Shown piece after piece: positions 43,030-50,364 of a stretch of DNA of 64,000 nt (its first letter is position 1; each line of letters begins with the position of its first letter). The translations under genes were made by a program, and so were the position numbers. Under the pieces are notes generated by a model, which had not been told where the DNA came from, ran no database searches, and was given only the letters and a program-made list of their open reading frames with translations. Source of the DNA: Paenibacillus endophyticus (GTDB lineage: Bacteria > Bacillota > Bacilli > Paenibacillales > Paenibacillaceae); NCBI RefSeq assembly GCF_014192395.1, contig NZ_JACHXW010000031.1:17469-81468 (forward strand). The letters run 5' to 3'.

Positions 43030-43067
43030 TACAATCTTCTGCAATTATATTGCGGAAGATTTTTTTG
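43030..43067 (+). terminator. Terminator of tRNA-Arg
   Basis: AATCTTCTGCAA pairs with TTGCGGAAGATT, followed by TTTTTTT. Confidence 0.8.
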
Positions 43068-43139
43068 TTTCATTAATTACGGCAAGCTGTTGACTCAGGA
43101 ACACTTGTTCCCCTATAATGTGCATGAGGTGATTTACGA

Positions 43140-43559
43140 ATGGCCATGCCGTTATTGAACGTAAACAATTTAAACCATTTCAATCCGCCTGCCGCAGAGG
43201 AGATGGGACTCATACAACGCTCTATTCTTCTTCCGCTGGCACTTGCAGCTGTTGAACGGAATCGGCTCGATTTGGATCGGCGAGGCCGCTCCTTGCGTAC
43301 TATTTTCGCCAAAGCTGCAGACCTTATTATCGTACAGATGAGAACAGACCTAAAGGAAAACACAAAGATGTTGGTTTCCAGGGGCATTGCCGTCTGTGTG
43401 AATAGCGGTACGAGTGATAAGCTGAGCTATCGCTATAACTGCCGCGGTTTTGAAGAACAAATCGACTTTACAAGTACATACATACGCAATGAAATTAACA
43501 TAATGATCTCCACCTATAATGCAGATATTTTCTCCAAGAATATCCGTCCTACTCCGTAG
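43140..43559 (+). CDS. Small protein of unknown function
   Basis: A 139-residue soluble protein; GAGGTGAT lies just before the ATG. It begins with a polar segment (LLNVNNLNHFNPPAAEEMGL) and contains a basic helix (LALAAVERNRLDLDRRGRSL). A C-terminal half with RYNCRGFEEQIDFTSTYIRNEI looks beta-rich. I do not recognise it. Good ribosome site, terminator and normal composition support a real gene. Confidence 0.65.
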   Translation: MAMPLLNVNNLNHFNPPAAEEMGLIQRSILLPLALAAVERNRLDLDRRGRSLRTIFAKAADLIIVQMRTDLKENTKMLVSRGIAVCVNSGTSDKLSYRYNCRGFEEQIDFTSTYIRNEINIMISTYNADIFSKNIRPTP

Positions 43560-43587
43560 TTAAATGAAACGAGAATCGTTCATCTTC

Positions 43588-43618
43588 GAAGCCTCGCCGT
43601 TCCGGCGAGCCTTTTTTC
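43588..43618 (+). terminator. Terminator
   Basis: GCCTCGCCG/CGGCGAGCC followed by TTTTTTC. Confidence 0.8.
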
Positions 43619-43768
43619 TTGATTTCGCTCCTATATCCGGCGCTATAATCTTCTATAACAATCTGATATACTACAAATAGTTTCATATCCTTCTACAAAA
43701 GAGGCAATTTTCACCAAGTCCTGAAAATGAGGGTTTTCATTTAAATTTGAATGGAGGAGGCAATTCAT

Positions 43769-44545
43769 ATGGGTATTGAATTTAATTCAGGAAGACCATC
43801 GAATGTACTTGGAGGCCAAGGTGGCATTCAACAAGGCGGTATTCAGCAAGGCGGTATTCAGCAAGGCGGTATTCAGCAAGGCGGCATCCAGGGTGGAATT
43901 CAAGGAGGCATTCAAGGCGGACCTGCAAACAATCCTTTTGGCGCAGCTCCCGTTCCTCAGGCCAGTCCTGGCGGAGGACTTGTACTCACCAAGGGACAGA
44001 AGCTTGATCTCACAAAAAGCAATGCCGGACTTGATTTTCTGAAAGTTGGTCTGGGCTGGGATACCAATCATCTGCAAGGTCAAAGCTACGATTTGGACGC
44101 TGAAGTGTTTCTGCTTGGGCAAACCAATACCGTTCCTACATCGAGCCATATCGTTTTCTACAATAATTTAGTCAGCCCTGATGGCTCAACCAGATACAAG
44201 GGAGATAACCGCGACGGTCAAGGAAGCGGCGATGATGAAACAGTAGAAATTCAGCTGTCGAGAGTATCCTTGGATATTCAGAAAATCGTTTTTACGGTAA
44301 CGATTGATGAGGCTATTCGCAAAAACCAAAACTTTGGACAAGTATCCAATGCCTATATACGTATTGTAAACCAAGCTAACGGCGCTGAAATTTGTAGATT
44401 CGATCTCTCCGAGGACTATTCGACCTCTATTTCGATTCTTGCAGGGGAAGTCTATCGTCACGGAAACGAGTGGAAATTCAATGCAGTCGGAACTGGCTTA
44501 ACACTCGATCTAGCCGGCATTTGCGCTCACTACGGTGCAATGTAA
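43769..44545 (+). CDS. TerD-family calcium-binding stress protein with a GGIQ repeat N-terminus
   Basis: A 258-residue protein. Residues 15-50 are low-complexity (five QQGGI/QGGI units in succession), then Pro/Ala, then a TerD domain (LTKGQKLDLTKSNAGLDFLKVGLGWD, i.e. KGQKLDLTK...LKVGLGWD) with the acidic calcium sites (YDLDAEVFLL, GDNRDGQGSGDDE). Members occur in stress and tellurite-type clusters with unsettled biochemistry. ATG at 43769 after GGAGGAGG. The DNA repeat GGCGGTATTCAGCAA is tandem and almost exact, so copy number may vary. Followed by AIM24 in one transcript. Confidence 0.9.
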   Translation: MGIEFNSGRPSNVLGGQGGIQQGGIQQGGIQQGGIQQGGIQGGIQGGIQGGPANNPFGAAPVPQASPGGGLVLTKGQKLDLTKSNAGLDFLKVGLGWDTNHLQGQSYDLDAEVFLLGQTNTVPTSSHIVFYNNLVSPDGSTRYKGDNRDGQGSGDDETVEIQLSRVSLDIQKIVFTVTIDEAIRKNQNFGQVSNAYIRIVNQANGAEICRFDLSEDYSTSISILAGEVYRHGNEWKFNAVGTGLTLDLAGICAHYGAM

Positions 44546-44599
44546 CGATTTCTTTGTCAACTTACAATCATTCATTAATTATTCGGAGGTATCACCTAC

Positions 44600-45415
44600 A
44601 TGCCGTTTCAATTTCAAGTCGAGCGCGAATTGTTCCTGAAAGCAGAAGGACAGGGCCAGTTCTTTGCCAAAAAAGGATCAATGGTAGCCGATCAGGCTTA
44701 TAACAGCAAGTTTAAATATTCCAAGCGCTTGCTCGGTACGAACTCAGGCAACATTGTGGGTCAAGTCATTAATCATGGCATGCGTAAGGTAACGGGCGAA
44801 AACCTGGAAATCATGGAAGTTGAAGGCCAAGGTATTGTATATCTTGCTGATGATAATTCCCATGTTACCATTATTAATTTGGAGCAAGGCGGCGCTTGGC
44901 AAAGCGTTAGCGTCGAGAGTGAAGACCTGCTTGCTTTCACAGAGTCTTGCCATTATGGCGTGACTATTATCGGTTCAGGCATTATCTCTCAGCGCGGCTT
45001 GTTTACGTCCAAGCTATCCTACAATGGCCATGGCGCACAAGTTGCCATTAAGACAAAAGGCAATCCGCTTGTTCTACAAGGGCCTTGCCGCGTGGACCCG
45101 GATGCCATTGTGGCATGGACAGGGCCCTCTCCGAAAGTGAAACTCGACGTTAACTGGAAGACGCTAATCGGCCAAACGTCTGGCGAATCCTACATGTACG
45201 AATTTAATGATCCTAACCAAGTTGTCATCCTTCAACCTTACGAGCGCGAAAGCGGCGTTAAATTCGGAATGGATGACAAACGCTATACGCCACAAGAGCA
45301 GAGCAGCGCTTTCGGCAACACGTTTGGCGGGAGCCAAGGACATGGACATGGACAAGGGCATGTCCATGACAACAGCGGCGGACTCGGCGGAATTATCGGC
45401 AAGTTTCTGAAATAA
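44600..45415 (+). CDS. AIM24-family protein
   Basis: A 271-residue protein of the AIM24 (DUF124/TIGR00266-like) family, double-stranded beta-helix type: FQVERELFLKAEGQGQFFAKKGSMVA, cut here to GQFFAKKGSMVA, GVTIIGSGIISQRGLF and GNPLVLQGPCRVDPDAIVAW. The C-terminus is Gly/His-rich (SQGHGHGQGHVHDNSGG). Bacterial AIM24 genes often sit with TerD genes, as here (54 nt downstream). Function unknown. Confidence 0.85.
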   Translation: MPFQFQVERELFLKAEGQGQFFAKKGSMVADQAYNSKFKYSKRLLGTNSGNIVGQVINHGMRKVTGENLEIMEVEGQGIVYLADDNSHVTIINLEQGGAWQSVSVESEDLLAFTESCHYGVTIIGSGIISQRGLFTSKLSYNGHGAQVAIKTKGNPLVLQGPCRVDPDAIVAWTGPSPKVKLDVNWKTLIGQTSGESYMYEFNDPNQVVILQPYERESGVKFGMDDKRYTPQEQSSAFGNTFGGSQGHGHGQGHVHDNSGGLGGIIGKFLK

Positions 45416-45426
45416 AACGGATATCT

Positions 45427-45468
45427 GATTCGAATAGGCCCTGCCGGTCGGCAGGGCCTATTCGAATC
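45427..45468. repeat. Perfect 20-bp inverted repeat
   Basis: GATTCGAATAGGCCCTGCCG is followed after GT by its exact reverse complement. It may be the transcription terminator of AIM24 in both directions, but no T-run follows. Confidence 0.8.
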
Positions 45469-45610
45469 ATTACTGCTCAACGGAATAACCCGGCTTTAAT
45501 CGCTGCAACCTAGCCTTATTGTCTGACGTACAAAGTACAAACCAAGTTCACGAAACGCTCCGTCCCCAAGGCCGCAGCTCACTGTAATCATCATTAAAGG
45601 AGGTATAGGT

Positions 45611-45943
45611 ATGAAAGCCGCAGGCACCCTGCTACTTGTTACCGCAATTTTTGAGGGGATATTAGGCATTCCCTTACTCGGTGGCACGCTCGTTATGTTA
45701 TCTGGCTATACGGTACTATTTGTAACGCTGGTTCTACACATCATTACGCTCGTTTTTTGCTCCCAGCATAATAAGCCGATTGTAGGAAGCATTCTAGGCA
45801 TCGTAACATCCGTTCTTGCTTGGATTCCTGTTCTGGGAATGATTCTTCATTTGACGACAGCTGTCTTCCTCTTTTACGCAGCTTTCAAAAAGGATCATCT
45901 TCAACAGCATCCTCCGTATCCACCCGCACCAGGCAGCTTTTAA
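45611..45943 (+). CDS. Small multi-pass membrane protein
   Basis: A 110-residue protein with three hydrophobic segments (AAGTLLLVTAIFEGILGI, YTVLFVTLVLHIITLVF, ILGIVTSVLAWIPVLGMILHL) and a Pro-rich C-terminal tail (PPYPPAPGSF). AAAGGAGGT lies ahead of the ATG. It may belong to the DUF4064-like membrane group. Single gene, terminator follows. Confidence 0.78.
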   Translation: MKAAGTLLLVTAIFEGILGIPLLGGTLVMLSGYTVLFVTLVLHIITLVFCSQHNKPIVGSILGIVTSVLAWIPVLGMILHLTTAVFLFYAAFKKDHLQQHPPYPPAPGSF

Positions 45944-45945
45944 TT

Positions 45946-45997
45946 AAAGGGGATATCCTTTCGTAGTGACGACTATGAAAGAATATCCCTTTTTGAT
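45946..45997. terminator. Long hairpin terminator
   Basis: AAAGGGGATATCCTTTCGTAGT pairs with ACTATGAAAGAATATCCCTTTTT, here described by its arms GGGATAT/ATATCCC and TTCGTAGT/ACTATGAA; it serves the convergent genes. Confidence 0.8.
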
Positions 45998-46018
45998 TAA
46001 ATATGAAAGGCTCAATCG

Positions 46019-47377
46019 TTACAACTGAGCTTTCTGATGTAAGCGGCTCACCATGTTTCTCCGCCGGTAAACACTCAGAATCATCCCCATCGCCATTAAT
46101 TCGATTATGCCGTTCGTTCCCCCATATGAGATGAATGGCATTCCTATCGATAGCATAGGCAACAGACCGACAGACATGAATATGCTCCATACGAATTGAA
46201 AACCAATGACGGAGAATAAGCCGATAGTAAGCGCCTTTGCATAGGGATCTTTGAGCTTGCTTGCAACACTTGTTACTTTGCTGATCAGCAGTATGGCTAA
46301 AGCGACCATTCCTAAACCAAACACCCAGCCTAAACTATAAATCAAATAGGTAAAGATTGAATCGCTTTGCAAATAAGGAAGCGTATGATTCGGCGTGCCG
46401 AAGCCTTGCCCCCACATTCCAGCAGAGCGGATTGCCTCTAAGATGCTTACCCTTAAGTAATCAGTACCTCCCGGATCGTCCATTGTATAAAAGGAATCGG
46501 AAAAGTATCTATACGATATAAAAGATCTTAACTGATGGGAAATCAGTACGATGCTTATACCTGCAGCAGCAATTGCCGCTATACAAGCCAATGCCACTTT
46601 GTATGCTCTGGCTGCAAAGACTAGTAGTAGGATAAGCCCAACGTTATATATGGCAAAATCATGAAAGTCTGAACCCCGTACATAAAGCAGCATAGGAACC
46701 AGCGCATATAAAAGAACCATTTTGCAAAGGTAAATCAGGTTTTTCAGTAATCCTTGACTCTTCGCATCGCCACTCGTCAACAATCCAGCAATAGCAATCA
46801 AAAACAAATAGGGAGAGAAGGCATATACATCAATAGAAAACGATGAAAAGGCAAACCAACGCTTCGATCCATTCACCGATATCCCATACTGCGAAACAAG
46901 CAGCATGATCATCACCGTTGCGCAGTAAAGATGCCAAGAATATCTCCTTAGCTTCTGATAATTAGTAAAGCAGATAATCGAAAGCAGTAGAATACCAATT
47001 ACCGTATAGAATGATTTATTGAACAGAAGAACCTCATATATCTCCTCACCGCTGTAAGCGAGCTGTACCGCATACATACCGATTAATCCGATACCGGCCA
47101 AAATAGCAACAATAGCAGCTAAGCTCCATTCCATGACCGGCTTGTGGGCCGCATGCAGCTGCCTGCCGATTTGTGACGCATCCCCCATCAGGGCTATCGC
47201 TTGGCTGACTGCTTCTTCCTCTTGGACTCCTTGGCTGCGCATATCCGCAATCCGCTCGTCCAAATGGCTGGACATTTCAAGCTCAATATCGGGGTGTACG
47301 TCCTTCGCCCCTACATGTTCGCATACTTTCGTTATGTAATTTCTAACCGCTTCCGGCTGGCTGTTTTTTGAATTCAT
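46019..47377 (-). CDS. HAAS-SEDS fusion: FtsW/RodA-family protein with an N-terminal permease-prefix domain
   Basis: A 452-residue protein. Residues 1-75 form a HAAS/permease-prefix helical domain (NYITKVCEHVGAKDVHPDIELEMSSHLDERI, here DVHPDIELEMSSHLDERI), the type found in PadR-controlled membrane proteins. The rest is a ten-helix SEDS glycosyltransferase core with DDPGGTDYLRVSILEAIRSAGMWGQGFG (see DYLRVSILEAIRSAG), SDSIFTYLIYSLGW and FISYGGTNGIIELMAMG. The Asp of SDSIF corresponds to the catalytic Asp of FtsW/RodA, so polymerase activity is possible. Its ATG overlaps padR. I infer a specialised peptidoglycan polymerase. Confidence 0.88.
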   Translation of the reverse strand: MNSKNSQPEAVRNYITKVCEHVGAKDVHPDIELEMSSHLDERIADMRSQGVQEEEAVSQAIALMGDASQIGRQLHAAHKPVMEWSLAAIVAILAGIGLIGMYAVQLAYSGEEIYEVLLFNKSFYTVIGILLLSIICFTNYQKLRRYSWHLYCATVMIMLLVSQYGISVNGSKRWFAFSSFSIDVYAFSPYLFLIAIAGLLTSGDAKSQGLLKNLIYLCKMVLLYALVPMLLYVRGSDFHDFAIYNVGLILLLVFAARAYKVALACIAAIAAAGISIVLISHQLRSFISYRYFSDSFYTMDDPGGTDYLRVSILEAIRSAGMWGQGFGTPNHTLPYLQSDSIFTYLIYSLGWVFGLGMVALAILLISKVTSVASKLKDPYAKALTIGLFSVIGFQFVWSIFMSVGLLPMLSIGMPFISYGGTNGIIELMAMGMILSVYRRRNMVSRLHQKAQL

Positions 47378-47706
47378 GCTAGCCCCTCCCCAATTACGCG
47401 GTCAACCGTCGTGCGAAACAACGCCCATTCCTGCTTCTTCTCCTGAAGCTGTCCTCTTCCGCGCTCCGTAATCCGGTAATATTTGCGTTTGCGGCTTCCT
47501 TCCTCATTCCAATACGATTCGACAAGCTCATCGACCTCCAGCGTATGCAGAATCGGATATAACGTTCCTTCTTTGAAGGTAAAAACGCCGCTTGAGCTTT
47601 TTTCGATTTCTTTGGTCATCTCATAGCCATACATTTCCTTACGATCAAGCAGCGTCAAAATTAAAATGACCGTGCTGCCTTTCATTAACTCTTTATTGAT
47701 TTTCAT
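47374..47706 (-). CDS. PadR-family transcriptional repressor
   Basis: A 110-residue winged-helix regulator: MKGSTVILILTLLDRKEMYGYEMTKEI start (MKGSTVILILTLL), FTFKEGTLYPILHTLE, GSRKRKYYRITERGR. The typical short PadR subfamily of s-PadR. It overlaps the SEDS gene by four bases, so the pair is a repressor and its target. A 15-bp direct repeat upstream may be its operator. Ribosome site GGAGG just ahead of the ATG. Confidence 0.92.
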   Translation of the reverse strand: MKINKELMKGSTVILILTLLDRKEMYGYEMTKEIEKSSSGVFTFKEGTLYPILHTLEVDELVESYWNEEGSRKRKYYRITERGRGQLQEKKQEWALFRTTVDRVIGEGLA

Positions 47707-47724
47707 AACGTCCTCCGTTTAAGT

Positions 47725-47754
47725 ATCGATTTTCTATGCATCGAATATCTATGT
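47725..47754. promoter_or_regulatory. Tandem 15-bp direct repeat upstream of padR
   Basis: ATCGATTTTCTATGC and ATCGAATATCTATGT lie back to back, 18 nt upstream of the padR start, three differences. A likely PadR operator. Confidence 0.45.
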
Positions 47755-47905
47755 ATGAGTATATAGCTGCCACCAACCGATTACAACTCCTATGATTCCT
47801 ATTTTTTAAGAAACCTTTAAAATATTGCACATTATTCCATCCAACCGACGTATAAGTACATAAAGAAACTCATTCGATTTAACTACATTAGGAGGAAATC
47901 AGAAG

Positions 47906-48262
47906 ATGAACCAGCCTTTTGGGCTTCACAAAGAAGAGAAAACGTACGGTATGCTGGCACATTTGCTCGCATTCAGCGGATTAATCATTCCATTCGGCAA
48001 TATTATCGGCCCGCTCGTGATCTGGCTTTTGAAAAAAGACCAATCCAGCTACGTTGACATGCACGGCAAGGAATCACTCAATTTCCAAATCAGCAATATG
48101 ATCTACACCTTTATATCCGGGCTGCTTATATTCGTTGTCATCGGTTTTATTACGACACCGCTATTATTCGTATTCTGGCTCGTATTCACCATTATTGGCT
48201 CTATTCGCGCTTCCGAGGGCAACGGCTATCGCTATCCCTTAACAATTCGCTTCTTCAAATAA
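47906..48262 (+). CDS. DUF4870-family membrane protein
   Basis: A 118-residue protein with three hydrophobic segments (GMLAHLLAFSGLIIPFGNIIGPLVIWLL, shortened ahead to HLLAFSGLIIPFGNIIG; FISGLLIFVVIGFITTPLLF) and the family hallmark DMHGKESLNFQIS. Function unknown. AGGAGGAAAT before the ATG. One of the interspersed repeats (R2) starts immediately after its stop codon. Confidence 0.88.
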   Translation: MNQPFGLHKEEKTYGMLAHLLAFSGLIIPFGNIIGPLVIWLLKKDQSSYVDMHGKESLNFQISNMIYTFISGLLIFVVIGFITTPLLFVFWLVFTIIGSIRASEGNGYRYPLTIRFFK

Positions 48263-48263
48263 T

Positions 48264-48330
48264 CAAGCGTAAACGGCTGTCGCCGTCCTCTGTGGCAAAA
48301 GCAGTCGTTTCGCGGAGATATATAAGCACA
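48264..48330 (+). repeat. Interspersed palindromic repeat, copy R2 (degenerate)
   Basis: Starts CAAGCGTAAACGGCTGTCGCCGTCCTCTG and has CGTTTCGCG further on, as R1/R3; the second half (GAAAG...CTTTC) is diverged. It follows the DUF4870 stop by one base. Confidence 0.6.
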
Positions 48331-48369
48331 TTTATATGTGAAAACATATAAATTCTTATCTATAAATAT

Positions 48370-48404
48370 AAACGCCGGAGCAGACAGCTCCGGCGTCTTT
48401 TTTA
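48370..48404 (-). terminator. Terminator of the RpiR gene
   Basis: Minus-strand ACGCCGGAGCTG / GCTCCGGCGT hairpin, then an A/T run. Confidence 0.8.
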
Positions 48405-49247
48405 TTTGGGCAGCTGAGAAGCATATTTCTTGCGCAGCGCATGCAACCGGTCCAGCCGCTCAAACGCCGTCTCCCCTAACCGCTTGGTCACAGCTACCGC
48501 TATCGCATCTATAAGCGCAACCGGGGCAGCCATCGAATGAAATCCCTCTAGCTCGCCCCGATCCACCTGCAATACAAGATCGCTCTGCTCCAGCATATCG
48601 GATACGAGGAGATCTGTAATGAGCAGCGTAGTATAGCCTGCCACAGCAGCATGCTCAAGCAGTACCGTAAGCTCCGGAGCTCGCCTGACAAACCCGAACA
48701 TGACCACAACATCCCGCTGCCCGGCATGAACAAGCGATTCGAGCAGCTCGCTACCGCTCCCGGCCATCCCCTCTACTTCTACGCCTACCCGGTTTAACCG
48801 GAATCGTAGAAGCTCGATCAAGCTAATCGAAGCTCCCGTGCCAAAAACATATACCTTCCGAGCGGCCTGAATCACGTCAACCGCCTTGTAGAAAGAGTCC
48901 CGCTCTACCCGCTCCGAAGTAACCTTGATATTGGCTGATGCCATATCCAGCATCTCCTGAACGACATCTGCTTCCTCATGCACCATCTTGTTTAATATTT
49001 TTTTCATCTTGTGAGCTGGCGTTGCGTGCTCGTTCTGCAGCAGATGTTTCTTGAAAGCCTTTAAATTCGCGAAGCCTATGGCCTGCCAGAAACGGGATAC
49101 GGTCGCCGTACTCACATTTACCGCCGTTGCGATATCTTCTTCCGTACAATACGGAATTTGCTGAAGCGAGCCCATTACATAATTCGCAATCTTCTGCTGG
49201 CTTTTTGACATGCTGTCGAGATCCATCTCCAACTGGAAAACTGTCAT
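48402..49247 (-). CDS. RpiR/MurR-family transcriptional regulator with SIS domain
   Basis: A 281-residue regulator: N-terminal helix-turn-helix (SKSQQKIANYVMGS, TVSRFWQAIGFANLKAFKKHL) and a C-terminal SIS sugar-isomerase fold (KVYVFGTGASISLIELLRFRL, VVVMFGFVRRAPELT). SIS domains bind phosphosugars, so the effector is likely a sugar phosphate. It is divergent from the ECF transporter operon and probably controls it. An imperfect inverted repeat at 49317-49334 (ATGA...TCAT) in the shared 235-nt spacer may be its operator. Confidence 0.9.
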   Translation of the reverse strand: MTVFQLEMDLDSMSKSQQKIANYVMGSLQQIPYCTEEDIATAVNVSTATVSRFWQAIGFANLKAFKKHLLQNEHATPAHKMKKILNKMVHEEADVVQEMLDMASANIKVTSERVERDSFYKAVDVIQAARKVYVFGTGASISLIELLRFRLNRVGVEVEGMAGSGSELLESLVHAGQRDVVVMFGFVRRAPELTVLLEHAAVAGYTTLLITDLLVSDMLEQSDLVLQVDRGELEGFHSMAAPVALIDAIAVAVTKRLGETAFERLDRLHALRKKYASQLPK

Positions 49248-49482
49248 ACTATGCCATCTCCTATCTGTTGATGCTCTTTCATTTGTCTAATGGATTATAG
49301 CATTTGCTGCATTAAAATGATAATTATATTTCATTTATTATTTTATGTATTTTATTTTACACAATCCATACAATTCGTTGACCATCCGAAAACATTCGCC
49401 CCCTAATATTGTAAAAGAATTCATTCCGAAGCAAGTCTTCATCCTGAGACCCGCTTCATAAAACGATTTAGGAGGAATTACA

Positions 49483-50364
49483 ATGGTTTCAGCGCCTAAG
49501 CGCCGTTACGAGTTGACGCAATCGCAAAAGCTTATGGTCTTTATCCTATCCATGTCTTTGTACGGTATTTCCAACATGTTCTCTGAGCTCATTCCCGAGC
49601 TTAAGCTTGGTCCGATTGAACTGAAAGTAGAGTACTTTGCTTTTATTCCCCTCACCTTATGCATCCTGTTTAATCCTCTATATGCGGCGCTCGGCGCTTC
49701 GTTCGGCGAGGTTATATTCGGAGAGCTGCTGCTTGGGCAATTCGGAGGACTCGGCGAGCTTGAGAAGTTTATCGAATTCACCATCGCCATGTACATTGCA
49801 GGGCTGCTTGTCAGCGATCCTCGGAATCGCAAGCAGCTGGCGCTGGCTTCCTTCGTTGCGGTCGGCATTGACCAAATGCTCGGCGCGATCGTTGATATCG
49901 GCAAGGTCTGGTTTGGCATTGAAGATCTGGAAGCCGTACCTGGCATACCAGAGAGCATTCTGCTTATTGAAGGAGTTGGCTTCCTCAATGCGATGCTCAT
50001 TACAGGCATTTTCTTCTCCTTGCTGCCTACATTGTTTCTTGTTCCCCGCCTATATGGCAAAATAGAACCGCTGCTCGGCATGAAGCCGCGTGACAGCCGA
50101 GTAGCCATCTCATTCGGTCAGCTTTTGACGCCGCGTCTTCTCATTACCGCTATCCTCTTTGTATTTGTTGGTGTCATTGCGGAGTTTTTAGCTGAATCAG
50201 ACATTAACTTTGCCGTCTGGGAGCCTGAGTTTATTGAACAATACGGAAGCGGCTTCATCTGGGTTAGTGCTATCGCGGCACTTATTGTTCTTATTCTGAC
50301 TCTGACCGCGGCGTTTCGTGCCAAAGCCAAGTCTGCCCGGGCGTCAGGAAACGTAAAGTTATGA
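49483..50364 (+). CDS. ECF transporter substrate-binding (S) component, unusually long
   Basis: A 293-residue membrane protein with six to eight hydrophobic segments. GISNMFSELIPELKLGPIELKVEYFAFIPLTL reads like the N-terminal part of S components (cited by VEYFAFIPLTLCILF), followed by GASFGEVIFGELLL. Most S components are 170-220 residues; this has an extra C-terminal pair of helices (about 205-270). The substrate class cannot be assigned. AGGAGG lies before the ATG. Its stop overlaps the next ATG by four bases. First gene of S-A/A'-T-PHP operon. Confidence 0.75.
   Translation: MVSAPKRRYELTQSQKLMVFILSMSLYGISNMFSELIPELKLGPIELKVEYFAFIPLTLCILFNPLYAALGASFGEVIFGELLLGQFGGLGELEKFIEFTIAMYIAGLLVSDPRNRKQLALASFVAVGIDQMLGAIVDIGKVWFGIEDLEAVPGIPESILLIEGVGFLNAMLITGIFFSLLPTLFLVPRLYGKIEPLLGMKPRDSRVAISFGQLLTPRLLITAILFVFVGVIAEFLAESDINFAVWEPEFIEQYGSGFIWVSAIAALIVLILTLTAAFRAKAKSARASGNVKL

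Noticed and set aside
49506..50108. Minus-strand frame of 200 codons opposite the S component.
   Set aside because: Antisense of a membrane protein with the expected Ser/Pro-rich shadow composition.
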